Origin: Macrocybe gigantea
Taxonomy: Eukaryota; Basidiomycota; Agaricomycetes; Agaricales; Callistosporiaceae
Direction: 5' to 3'
NCBI GenBank assembly: GCA_011319805.1
Contig: SJRY01000272.1
Span: 186,001-250,000, forward strand
Length of the DNA stretch: 64,000 nt
Position numbers and translations under genes: made by a program. Shown one piece after another: positions 11,697-22,460 of this stretch. Each line of letters begins with the position of its first letter. Position 1 is the first letter of the stretch. The notes under the pieces are model-generated. The model saw only the letters and a program-made list of their open reading frames with translations. It did no database searches and was not told the origin of the DNA.

Positions 11697-12812
11697 TCAC
11701 GTGCCTTTATCAAGGATTACATAATTAAACATAAAGAAAAAATACAAGCTGAATGTGTTTATGAGTGTGGCCCATATTTCTTCTCTTTCTTGAAACAAAA
11801 ATTGGCTCATAGTTTCTTTCAACGGTGTGGACCCGTTCTCGCCGACCAGTTCCACTGCCAATAGCCTCAAACTCTCCAACGGATCAAGATTATCCTCTCC
11901 AATCAGCCTTTCGATGCCCACATTTCGCCACCAAGTCAGCACGTCCTGGCGCTCGCCCACTCCTCAAGCCCATCGTAGTCGTCCACCGCCTCTGCAAACT
12001 TTTTGAACGCAATCTCGGCCGCAGTCTTGCGAAGACCATATATCCCATGCAAAAGACACTCCAAGTCCCTGTGCGACAGTAGCGCCTTCCTCGCCGTGCG
12101 GAGTCCCTCGTGCTCGTAAAAGTCGTCCGCGTTCAGGTTCGGATAGTCCGGGTCCGCCCAGGGATACAACCGCGAGAGGTGGTAGAACGCCGCGGGGACG
12201 TACGACTCGACGCGCTGCGTCGGCTGTTGCCGTGCCTTGTGAACACGCGCGAAACGGATGACGGCGCACGGCTCCGGGAGGCGGTCGTCTAGCGTGTGGC
12301 CCTCGTCTTTGGCTTCCAGATCTGCCCTCAGCTGGCGGACCCGCACCTCGACTTTGTCCCAGTCCGCCAAGGTCTCGGGCCAGTCGCGCTCGAGGAATGG
12401 CACGAGTCGGCGCCGGATGTCCTCATGCGGGACGTCGTACTTGTCCGCGAGGTCCATGACTCCGAAGATGAGCGGGGCTGTTTGTGGGTCAGTTTGAGAA
12501 TAGCGGTGGAGGCTTTATGTTCGCTAAATCGTTGTTACTAGCTATTGTAACAGTGGAAACGACTCACTCGTGATCGTAAAGAACGTGCAGGAACAGAGCG
12601 AACATCTCCACGTCGTCGTGCATGTCAACGACGGGCAGCTCTTCAGACTGTGATTCATCCGACGTGGCGACTGTGCCGAACATGTCCGCAAAGACGCCAG
12701 ACTTGGCCGCGAGAACCGTCTTGTGAACACGGAACCTCTTGCCAGCTAGGGCAAGGACGATGTCACCGTCGTCAAAATCTACGCCATCTTGGTTTCTATC
12801 TTTCGAGTCCAT
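11697..12812 (-). CDS. BTB/POZ domain protein, two frame breaks
   Basis: Exon 1 (12568-12812, start MDSKDRNQ) carries the BTB core: VDFDDGDIVLALAGKRFRV, then KTVLAAKSGVFADMF and MFALFLHVLYD. A 90-nt intron (12478-12567) follows. Exon 2 supplies the rest (PLIFGVMDLADKYDV), but a run of four C at 12474-12477 (G on the plus strand) puts it one base out of register; three would restore it. Near 11950 a missing base separates the main frame, which stops at 11936 after LEEWAS, from the conserved tail (RQDVLTWWRNVGIERL and REEIWATLINTF, ending at 11697). Domain order and tail match the BTB gene at 3.8-4.8 kb. Either the sequence has two indel errors or the copy is freshly inactivated. Confidence 0.75.
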
Positions 12813-14954
12813 GATCGATGTGAGTGGATGTGTGAAGCTGTTACACAAGCCAGCTTAAGCACTATCGTACAGCCTCTGTGGCGGTGTCCCACAGCACCAC
12901 ATGAAACTCGAGCCTTGTCTGATTGTCACATAGTTGGTCCTGCATCACTAACGGCCACCAGGATGGTCGTCAGAGGAATCTATTGGACAGTCGTTGAATC
13001 GCACGGTCGTCGAGCAAGAGTAATTGGGCTGGCTAGGTATATTTGACTGTGTTGACGCTGAAGGAGGCGATGTGTATGTATGTGTATGGCGTTTTTTCCT
13101 TTTCGCCAAAAGAACATGGATAAAATGACAGCCATAGCAGTACACCGTCAAGAAAACCGCTTCAAGAGCGCCGCGGCATTCAGAATCCGTACTGTGGTAA
13201 ATTTTCTTCCGTCCAGCCAAACTTTCTCTGAGCTACGCACAAAATGTTTTGTCATGACTGACGGTATTGCACTGTCTGGATGCGCTGAGGATAAAATAAG
13301 TCACATACCATGGCAAAAAAAATTCCATTCAGTCAAAGGGCACGACCGTCTGTGAAATGCGATAGACTGTCCGAACCACTATAATATGTGAATCCGTATG
13401 CATATCAATTGTACAGTCGTCCGCGAAGAATAACTCACTGAATCCTCAAGATTACGACGCCCAAACTTCACGCTGGAGCCATCCGCGTCCGCATCGCACG
13501 AAATCCCAACTCTTGCACGAGTTGCGCGTATTGGTCAGCGGTATCTGAAGAGCTGACAGGACATGGGACCGAGCGATCTTCAAAAAAAATATTCCCAACT
13601 CATGCATGCAGTTCCTCCAGAAGAAGTGCTCAGAAGCTGCCGCGTGCGGTGTACTGTCTTCTTCCCCAACTCCCGCAGTACCAATCCCCTTCGCCTTTTT
13701 TTTTTTTTTTACTAATGGCGTCCCTGTCTCCCAAGCCATCGTCACTATTCTTGACCCTACCGCGCCAGCTTAGCGAACAAAGCCGGCCCTCTCTCCCCAC
13801 TCTTCGCGCTCGTCCCTTGGAGTAGTTCTTGAACAATGCATCTGACAGATGACTAAAACGCATGATTATTCCCCGGTTAGAAATACTAAAGGGCAGCTTA
13901 GGAGTTATTCGACGCTCTTTTCTTCTCCGCGGATAAGACGGAAGCGGGTCCGGCCAAGATCACGTCTGGTCCTTTGTTCCCTCATCTTGACATGCCCGAG
14001 CTCCGAAGAGGCACCCAGCCAGACAACGCAATCCGCTATCAGCGCGTCCGGCTCCATTCTTCCCTTTGTAGAACGCGCGATCGCTGGCCAAAACCGAAAG
14101 CCGGCTCTCGGCGTGCTGGTGTTTAACAAGATAGCCAGTGCAAAATTTATGTCCCCCCTCACCCGAATAACCAAAATGGAACGCAGAAAGCTGGTCAAAG
14201 CCCCAGTCCACGCGCAAGCGCACCAACGAGGCACAGGTCGGCTTCAGGTCCTCTCTTTCCATGCGCCATCCCCGAGTGCGGAACAAGAGCCACGAGAGCC
14301 GGTCATCGTACCGACGTCTAGAACACCAACCGGCGGCCGGCCATTTTTTCTCTCTTTGTTGCCCGGAATACCACAGCCCGTTGACACGGGACGCTTGGGT
14401 CCTTTTCTGTCCATGTCCAAGAATAAGATGTAAGAAGTTGGCGGCTTTGGAAGACAACGGATTTGCGGGCTGGCTCCCCCTCGGAGCTCCAGAACAAGGC
14501 TGCCGTTCTGGACTGAAAATGAGCGCTTCGACCAGCAATCCGTCATATGGATTCTGCGCAGAAACCGAAACCCGACTGTAGATGAATGTCCCTCGTACCG
14601 GCGCAGCACGCTAAGCCTTCGTTATTTTCAGTCTAGCATCGGAGAGAAGGAGTCACGCCTGAATTACATTCAACCAAATGTCATATTCATACATACAATA
14701 TCCTAATAAATACAACCAATTATCGATTGATAGAGGGTTTGAACGAAAGGTTATCCCACGCGCAAAAAAGGGAGAAAAAAAAAAGGAAACTCTCTTCTCT
14801 CTACGCAAAGATCCACCGTCGAACAAGGAAGAACTTTCAGGGAATGTTGGAAAAAGGTGATCTATTCCAGTGTGATTCAGTTATCGCTAACATGAGGATG
14901 GAAGAAGGCTGCTCACGCGATAGATGCTGCGCGTGGGCTGAGGCACGCCGCTAT
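12813..14954. other. Gene-free interval with overlapping antisense frames
   Basis: About 2.1 kb. Between 13.85 and 14.6 kb frames of 106-194 codons are open on both strands over the same bases, but none shows a recognisable domain, codon periodicity I can trust or splice continuity. Poly-T and poly-A tracts occur at about 13700 and 14775. I see no supportable gene. Confidence 0.45.
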
Positions 14955-15125
14955 TTAGGCGACGACACAGTAGGTGTTGGAGCCGCTGCCGCCGTCCTCC
15001 TCATTGGAGGGTATGTCCTCCTTAGCGAAGACGACGCAGTATGTGTTGGAGCCACTACCGCCATCCTCTTCATTGGCAGGAGGAGGGGTGTTGTCGGTCA
15101 GGTACGTGGTCAGGAAGGTATCCAT
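14955..15125 (-). CDS. Lipopeptide mating-pheromone-like precursor with duplicated core
   Basis: A 56-aa intronless ORF starting MDTFLTTYLTDN and ending in CVVA-stop, a CaaX box. This is the layout of basidiomycete pheromone precursors, which are farnesylated at the Cys, trimmed, methylated and exported, and sensed by STE3-type receptors. The MD-F start, short length, acidic NEED patch before a small Gly/Ser-rich core and C-terminal YCVVA all fit. Unusually the 15-residue block NEEDGGSGSNTYCVV occurs twice, at residues 18-32 and 41-55. The internal copy is followed by F rather than the terminal A. The two DNA copies differ at six of 45 bases, all synonymous third positions. A TATAAAAG lies 72-79 bp upstream. 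No receptor gene was found within the window, so this may be a non-mating-type pheromone or an isolated part of a B locus. Confidence 0.8.
   Translation of the reverse strand: MDTFLTTYLTDNTPPPANEEDGGSGSNTYCVVFAKEDIPSNEEDGGSGSNTYCVVA
14961..15005 (-). repeat. Pheromone core, C-terminal copy
   Basis: Encodes residues 41-55, an identical peptide to the internal copy with six synonymous base changes, and is followed by the terminal Ala and stop. Confidence 0.85.
15030..15074 (-). repeat. Pheromone core, internal copy
   Basis: Encodes residues 18-32 of the precursor (NEEDGGSGSNTYCVV). Pairs with 14961-15005. Confidence 0.85.
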
Positions 15126-15196
15126 TTGCGAGATTGAGAACGAAGCTTGCAACTGGGTAGGCGAACCTGCGGAACTGGTCCTCTGGATCCAGCGTT

Positions 15197-15204
15197 CTTT
15201 TATA
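15197..15204 (-). promoter_or_regulatory. TATA box of the pheromone-like gene
   Basis: TATAAAAG on the minus strand, 72-79 bp before the ATG at 15125. This is a strong core promoter for so small a gene and supports it being transcribed. Confidence 0.55.
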
Positions 15205-15889
15205 CGCCTGGAGGGTCCCGAAATGGGTGTCCAATGTGCTGAGGGATCATCGGAAAGGGATCGGCGAGCAAGCCTCGGAACCGCATCACACTACTGCAAA
15301 CAAGAGCGCCGAACAAAAAGTAGCGGTGATTATTTGATAATCGATCGCCAGGAACGCAACGGTGAGGTCAGCGGAACATAAACAATTGGCCTCTGCGTCC
15401 GGAATCGCTGAACAGCTTGCCCGGGCAAAGTTGACTGATAGAGTACAAATGCGAAGACAATAAAATGAGGAACAGGAGATACTCCGCAACATTCCGCGAT
15501 GACATAGGCAGGCGACCTGTCAGAAATGTTAATCTCCTTCATGACGCAATGAATCAGATAATCTTTCCAAACCCATTTAGTTCCATTCAGGATCGCTGAT
15601 CTTGCAGCATTTCCCAGGAAGGACTCTGCACATAGGCTTATTCGACGAATGAAGCCGTGGATTAAAGCAGAACGAACTAGACATCTCGCCCCAGTTGTCT
15701 GACATGCGTGAACGTATGTCACAATGGAACTTCGACGCACGGCGCCCGTTTCTTTTCGTTCCTCTGAAGATCGATTCGTCAGTCGTTGTCAGTCCTAGGG
15801 GTCTCATTGGAAATGCTCGTTCGACCAAAACAAAGGGTTCATCATCTCAACACTTGTTTTCATGGACGGGAAGGTCCGGAAAACCCTGA

Positions 15890-16222
15890 ACAAAATTAGC
15901 GAACAAATGTGCCCGACTCGGAGTCTCCGATGGTCGGTCACATCGTATGGATGCCAATTATCGGGGCAATCATGGCAGTGAAACAACTTTGATGACAGCG
16001 ATGAAGCCATATTCTTGTTCAATAGCAGAATGAGGACCTATGTGAATTTCTAGCCGCGTCAGTATAGCTTTCTCCCTCGTTTTTGCATGCATTACCAAGC
16101 GTGTCGCGGGCGACAATGAAGACGAGGTAGAGTCCACCAAAGGAGGACTGAACTGTGATTAATGTGATTACTAATACTACCTTTCTTGGCAGTTTCTCTT
16201 CAAGCCAAGTCTTTATGCACAT
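15890..16222 (-). pseudogene. Possible membrane-protein relic
   Basis: A hydrophobic stretch (VVLVITLITVQSSFGGLYLV) on the minus strand can be spliced across an intron starting GTAATG near 16095. It continues into a second coding-like segment (IEQEYGFIAVIKVVSLP) that then meets a stop. Two TM-like segments in this arrangement recall the fungus-specific seven-TM proteins (DUF6533/6534), but no complete gene can be built. I cannot exclude chance. It lies 0.8 kb upstream of the pheromone-like gene; it does not show STE3 receptor motifs. Confidence 0.25.
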
Positions 16223-16590
16223 GATCTAGCTGTCGCTCAACAGAGATTCTGCATAGCTTGCCGAGTGCACCAACAAGTGCCCTAGTCCTCGTACATACTT
16301 GCTGCAGAGTATGTATGGCATTTTCTTCTCGCAATACACTTGCTTCTCTGTGTTGTCATGTGAAAGTCCCCAGTTCGTTCTTGCAAGGCAGGACTCCCCA
16401 ATCAATGAATCGCCTATATCCTTTCGGATGCACCAGGATATAGACAAATTCGTTCAAGCAACACGCATTATCTTCAAATATCTTGGCAGTTTTCGCTGTG
16501 GACAAACGTTTTGAAGGAACAACCCGCTAAATATTTTTTAATTTATGTCATGACATGTGTGACATATCCAGATCCATCATCCCATTTACT

Positions 16591-17439
16591 TCACCATTCC
16601 TGCGATCCTTTGCGGCTGACCATCTTCCCCTGCTTCTTGCTCTTATGTGACGAATCGTCCTTGCTCTTTCCCGAGGCGTGACCTTGGCTCGGCATTTTTT
16701 TCACGCTGTCCTTAATGGATTTAGAGAACTTGGCGTGATCGTACGACGGAGGGTTTTGGCGGTCCGTCGCTTGGTAGGCCTTCTTGCCCTTCACCTCACC
16801 AGCCGCAGGATGCCAGATCGGAGGCTTGATGCCTCCATGCGACTTTCCAACATCGTCATTGCCGCGCCATCGACCTCCATCCGTCATTTGGCCAGGCTAT
16901 ACAAAAGAGCAAACGTCAGAATTTTTGTCACGGCTGCTAAAAATCGAAAACCGACGTTGTAAGGGTTCTGTTTCCATACTTGGTATTGGTCAGTGTGCAC
17001 AGGCGGATTCCTCTTCTTGTTGCCTCCTTGTTTGTATGTGATATGCGTATCTTGCTGACCAGGGTGAGGGTGAAGCTGGAATAGGTTTATAAGCACTCGG
17101 GTCTGTGCAGCTAAGGAGAACAGGGAAAGCTCACTCTTCCTGTTTGCTTGAATTTCTTGTCCTTGTGAACGGTGGACCAGTCATCGGGATTAGACCTGTA
17201 GTAAAGCTTTACGTGCATCCATCAGCGTCACGGTGACTGCTCAGGCCTGCCTGTTCAAAAAACACCTACGTCTTCGTATTCATCAGAACGGCCGGCAAGG
17301 GAAAGATCCTGGGAATTGTTCAGCCTATGTCGTTTTATTTTTTCATAGAAAAACTAACCTCATCCACATCATAAAGAGGTACGGCCAAGGAGTTCAAGGC
17401 CGTGGCCAAAAGAAGGGCAGTCGCAAGAGATAAGCGCAT
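16591..17439 (-). CDS. Small secreted Lys/His-rich protein, copy A
   Basis: Five exons (17359-17439, 17270-17308, 17135-17206, 16956-17075, 16591-16896), all phase-0 introns, encode 205 aa. Exon 1 is a signal peptide (MRLSLATALLLATALNSLA). The mature part is Cys-free and rich in Lys, His, Gly, Gln and Asp, with blocks DDWSTVHKDKKFKQTGR, HITYKQGG, NPPVHTDQYQVWKQNP and a last exon running from MTDGGRWRGNDDVGKSHGG to a KSKKQGK-type tail. I know no characterised family; it is a secreted cationic protein, possibly a cell-wall or effector-type protein. Each exon starts on a codon boundary, so the exons behave as modules. A TATA box lies 150 bp upstream. Copy B sits 2.69 kb away in the same orientation. 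Confidence 0.8.
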
Positions 17440-17588
17440 GATTTCTTTGTAAAGGGTACAAAGTCGTGAAAAGAGGACTCGTCAAAGCCGAAGGCTAGTG
17501 GTGGAAGGAAAAAGATGACTTGGCGTTAGATATGCTGCACTGCAGTTGACCGACCAGCGGGTTGAGGAATTCCAACACTGAACAGAGT

Positions 17589-17596
17589 CTTTTATA
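17589..17596 (-). promoter_or_regulatory. TATA box, copy A
   Basis: TATAAAAG, 150 bp before the ATG. Kept at the same distance in copy B. Confidence 0.55.
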
Positions 17597-19282
17597 CCAT
17601 TTCTCTAAATTGGTTCAGGGAAGCAAAGGAGTGAAACGAGAGGGAGAAAAAGAGGCGCCGGCGACATTCAAATCGTTAACCGCGTGAAAAATGCCAACTC
17701 CGTACAGACTGGACCTTGTGGTCGTAACTCGGTGAAAGCCGTTTTCCTCGACACTGTGCTGACGGATGATCGGATAAGAGACTAAACAGAACAACCCTCG
17801 GGGAAAATGAAACATTCGGACGGTTTCCCAAGTACCAGATCTATGCAGTCATGCAGACGTGTACCACTTGGTTGACATCGAAGTGTATTGCAAAGACGTT
17901 GCAGACTCGGAGTAGAAGCCTAAGATAGAAGTCTCTAGACTTCCTTGAGAAGAACACTAGTCTGAAACGTCGCCATCAACAAGGTACGGTTACATCCTCC
18001 TAAGAAATGGTGCACTTGCCACCGATCCTGTGGTGATAGCCCCCTGGTGAAAAAGTCTGAGTCGGCCACGCATTCATTTTCTTGTAAGCTGCATTCAGTT
18101 CAGTCTGAAATAACATCTTCACTTTGTAGAATTCAATCGCAGATATTCGGCGACTGCTGGTGTGAAGGCCCACAGGCCGAGTCTCGAATGCCAAAACGTC
18201 GCCTTGTCCGATTACCTTCGGAGAAGATCATTGCAGGCGCCCAGCTGTCAAGGGCCATGATCTCCCATTGGGCGCTGTTTCCCATTACACGCCCAAAGTC
18301 ATATGCTGTACCACATCGTCCTAACGGAGGAGAGCAAATTCCGTAGATATTCAGTACTTGTCGGATAAGGCCTACGGATGCGTCTGAAATGCCAAAGGAC
18401 CGAGATGCTGCCCTGATCGCCTTCATCCACAAGTTTCTGTGATGTTTCATTGGCTTTGTACTTCTTAACGAGTTGCAGCTTGAAACAGCCTTCCTGAGAC
18501 GCGGAATGTTTGTTTGAGAAGACTGCAGTAGGGTCGCGGCTCTGGAACCTGTCTTCGGGATCAACATGACCAAATAGGAATACATCATTGAAACCACCAT
18601 CTTATCAACTGGGCGTACGTGAACGTGCGATCCTCTGATCATTCATCAAGGCTTCCCGGAGTTAAAGAAGGACAAAGCGTCTCCTTGTCCCGAATGGAAC
18701 ACGAAGGCACTACGCTCCCCGGTAACAATTGGGGCCGAAGTTTCCAATGCCGGACACAGCAGTCAGGGCAAACCCGACGTATGACCTCCTTTCAATTCTG
18801 ATCCCCGTGGTAATTCACGATGGCTATAACGTCGATCGAAAGGCAAAGGATGCTGCTTTTTATTCGTTCTGTTTATCATGTCGACGAGGCAATGGTTTGC
18901 CAAATCATGGGTCGAAACTGGCGAGCTCAACGCTGACGCGCTGACGAGAGACGCATCTGGAGAGGGGATGTGCCCATGGTTCCGCTCCCGCTTCTGCTGC
19001 TGCGTGTACATGTACATTGTACATCAATTTCGAGCACGTGTGAGCCATTGGATGGAATGGAAGAAGTTACGGCTGCACGACTGGACGACTACTAGCGGTG
19101 CAACAATAAGATGACCATTTCTTAATTTTTTTTTTTTACTAAACTTCTTTGGTATAATCCTTGAAACAATCCATATTGCGAGCTTTCACCTGGGCAAAGG
19201 TCTGGCGCGGCAACTTGTTAAATATTATTTTAAGTTATGTCAATACAGCATGACATATCCAGAACCCATCATCCGTCCCCCT

Positions 19283-20130
19283 TCACCACTCCTTCGAACC
19301 TTTTCGGCTGATCATGTGTCCCTGCTTCTTGCTCTTGTGCTGCATATCATCCTTGCTCTTCCCCGTGGGATGGCCTTTGCTCGGCATGTTGTTCACTTTG
19401 TCCTTGATAGATTTAGAGAACTTGGCGTGATTGTATGACGGAGGGTTTTGGCGGTCTGTCGCCTGATAAGCCTTCTTGCCCTTCACCTCGCCAGCTGCCG
19501 GATGCCAGATCGGAGGCTTGATGCCTCCATGCGATTTTCCGACGTCGTCATTGCCGCGCCACCGACCTCCGTCAGTCATGTGACCGGGCTGTAGAAAACA
19601 GGAGACCTCAGTTTCCGACGCCGTTTCTTAAGATCCAGAAGACACACCCTGTGCGGGTTCTGTTTCCAGACCTGGTATTGATCGGTGTGGACGGGCGGGT
19701 TCCTCTTTTTATCGCCTCCTTGTTTGTACGTGATATGCGTGTCTTGGTGACCAGGGTGCGGTTGCAGCTGGAATAGTTTGTGAGTTGTAGGCACAGGCGC
19801 CGAGGAAAGGTAAGGAAACTTACCCTTCCCGTCTGTTTGAATTTATTGTTTTGTGAACGGTGGACCAGTCATCAGGAGGTGTCCTGGTGTAAAGCTACAG
19901 TATGTGTGCATCAATAAACTTGAACGTTGACATATGCCCGCAGGAAGACAACACTGACATCTTCAAATTCCTCAGAGCGGGCGGCGAGAGAAAGGTCCTG
20001 GCGACGATTTAGCCTGAAAGCTAAAAACATGACGTTCAAGCGAACCAACCTCATCCAGGTCGTACAAGGGAACGGCCAAGGAGTTCAAGGCCGTAGTCAA
20101 GAGGAGGGCAGTCGTAAGAGAGAAGCGCAT
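19283..20130 (-). CDS. Small secreted Lys/His-rich protein, copy B (frame-broken)
   Basis: Same five-exon layout as copy A with a clean signal peptide (MRFSLTTALLLTTALNSLA). Exon 2 reads DLSLAARSEEFED, exon 4 HITYKQGGDKKRNPP, and the last exon is about 85% identical to copy A (MTDGGRWRGNDDVGKSHGG onward). In exon 3 the copy A codons for HKDKKFKQTGR are matched by one base fewer (near 19848-19853, in a run of four A on the coding strand). Read literally, translation shifts and stops in exon 4. The downstream exons are well conserved in frame, which argues for a sequencing indel or very recent loss. Function unknown as for copy A. Confidence 0.7.
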
Positions 20131-20280
20131 GGTTTCTTCGTAAAAGAGCAAGAGGACGTGAAAAGATTCGTAAAAGCCGAAGGCAAGTGGGAGAAAAGAA
20201 AAAGACGATGTGATGATAGATATGCTGCACTGCAGTTGTCCGACCAGCGGGTTGAGGAATTTGGGCACTGAACGGACACC

Positions 20281-20288
20281 CTTTTATA
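20281..20288 (-). promoter_or_regulatory. TATA box, copy B
   Basis: TATAAAAG, 151 bp before the ATG, within a promoter block (GATATGCTGCACTGCAGTTG in the minus-strand upstream flank, seen on the plus strand near 20220) shared with copy A. Confidence 0.55.
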
Positions 20289-22460
20289 CCATTCCTCTAA
20301 TTAGCTCGAAGAAGTGAAGAGATGAAACGAAACCAGAGAACGGAGGTAACTTCTAGGAACGCTGGCCGCGCGGCGATGCCAACCCAAGAAGATTAGATCG
20401 TTTGTTCATAGCGCCGTGAAGGCTGTTATCCTGGGCCTTGGGCTGATCAGTGTTGCTTGACATCGCGGAAGTTGTCACGCAAAAATGAGGGGTCGTTTGC
20501 AATGCATCTCTGAACCTTCGGGGAAAATGGAACCATGCGGCCAACCCCTACCATAGCTGTCTCGGCATGAAAAAGGATTGGTATCCGCCTTGCTGACAGG
20601 GTACCAGGTCGCAAAGCAGAAACCCGGAACAGCAGACCACAGGTGCTGATGTGAAGCCCTATGACCACTTTCGGTGAAAGAAAAGGCACACAAACCATCG
20701 ATTGTATAGTATTTGCGCCTAGTGCAATGTTTCATGTTTGATACCTTCACATTACGCCTGAAGGTATTCCTTCTGGTATGAGGTGGCTTTGCTGTCGCAA
20801 AGATTTCGACCAAAGGCTGGTCATGGAGACTGGCCGCGAGACTCCCAAACCTGGCATAGTGTCCGCATGCATCGTGCCAACAAGATCACCAAAGGCGCCC
20901 AGCTGTCAAGGACCGTGATGTTTCCATTGGGCACTGTCTTCAAGGCCACGGCAGGAAAGCATAGCCAAATCTTTCGTGTCGTTGTAACGTGTGACAGAAT
21001 AATCCTAACGAAGAAGAACCACTTCCGTTAATATTCATTCTGCGGACACGGGTGAATTGCCCAAGGGTCGAGCAGCCCTGATCAGCCGCCGTTGACGAGT
21101 TTCCGCATTTCTGAAGTGGGCGTTTCAATCCGAAATGGTCTGGAGAGACGTCGGATGCTTGGATACAGACCATTGGGGTCCTCTTGAGACGCGGAGTGTC
21201 TGTTTGGGAATGACGCTCGTGCAGGGTCGCCGCTCACGACTTTTTGGTCGCCCTCGGAATCAACATGGCCAAATGGGACGTAGCGTCCAAACTCCGGAAT
21301 GCTGTAATCACCGTCTTGACATCTGGACGTCGACTTGTCTCTCTATGATCATTGCTTGAAGCATCACGGAGCCAAGGGAAAATGTTTCCATGTGCCGCAG
21401 AATGAACGGACCAGAGCCCAAATGTTGCCACGACCTGTAGCACACGGCAGCCAGGATCAAACAACTCGATTGATACCTAAGCCAATCTGCGCAGCTACGC
21501 CATGTCCGTTGACAAGGTTATCGTGCGTTCAGTTCGATAGATGTCAAAGTCGAGGTTCGCCAAGTTACGATCAAGATATGACAATGAAAAGGTTATGAAA
21601 ATGTCCGAATCGACCTTGACGCCTGTCGCATGACTTCAGGCCTCTGGCGTTTCGCCCGCAGAAAATGATGGCGGCTCAAGGAAAACGCGAATCATGGGAT
21701 GACCCGTGGCACGATTACGCCGGAGACATAGCATCTGTGTGCCACGACGCCCGGGTGTATCAAAACCGTTCCACATGCTGTTCGCTATGTGTCGGAAATG
21801 GTAGAAACAGTCCCGGTGAAGACAAGATCCTAGATTCTTGAGCGGGATCGCGATCACGCTGTTCGACAACCCTTTTTGCATGCACAGGGCCGCTGGGATG
21901 CAAACCGTACTGAATACCTTGCAGATTGGACTAATCATCGTTGTACCAGAGATGGACAAGTCGGCTTCTGCCTTTCCGGGGTGTATTGCGTGGGGAATTG
22001 CTTTGAGGACGTTATTGCCCAGTTACTGCCACCTAGACGAACGGGCATTTGTTTTACTCGTTGAAGCTCAGCCGCACCACGCAGCGCAGAAACCGCTGTT
22101 CTTTGTCTCAGAAACATCTTTCGGTTCAGTACTCCTCAGAGAATGGTAAAGCGAAACTCTCATTCATGCAGTTACATTATTTCAAAAAAAAAAAAAAAGT
22201 ACTATCAGCACAGATATGTATCTATAAATGTTGGTATGATTGCACGGAGCATAGGACGAGTAGAGCTACAAGACGTTGAAGATGAAGATAAGAGATCTAA
22301 GAGTTTGCGTTGGTCGATACAGATAAATATTGCAGAGAAGAGAGGCGTTTATGTCATCAGAGCAATTAGACCAGAGCGATGAGGAAAAGGGAACGAATGT
22401 GTAGGTTAACGTAGAAAAGAGTCAAAGCATAGAGAAAAGAGTAAGACAGACAATTTAGAT

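Larger units (their letters stand above)
16510..19199. repeat. Tandem duplication, unit 1
   Basis: A direct repeat with period about 2.69 kb. Aligned landmarks: gene stop 16591 / 19283, gene start 17439 / 20130, TATAAAAG 17589 / 20281, GCGCCCAGCTGTCAAGG near 18236 / 20896, and GACGCGGA near 18498 / 21188. The repeated unit thus includes a whole gene and at least 1.1 kb of its upstream DNA. Beyond the promoter I see no second intact gene. Confidence 0.8.
19200..21890. repeat. Tandem duplication, unit 2
   Basis: Second copy of the 2.69-kb unit. The genes and promoters remain clearly alignable. Introns and the more distal upstream DNA have diverged, so the duplication is not recent. The right edge fades between 21.4 and 21.9 kb. 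Confidence 0.7.

Noticed and set aside
18133..18642. A 169-codon minus frame upstream of secreted-protein copy A
   Set aside because: The homologous DNA in the second repeat unit does not keep the frame open, so it is not conserved as protein.
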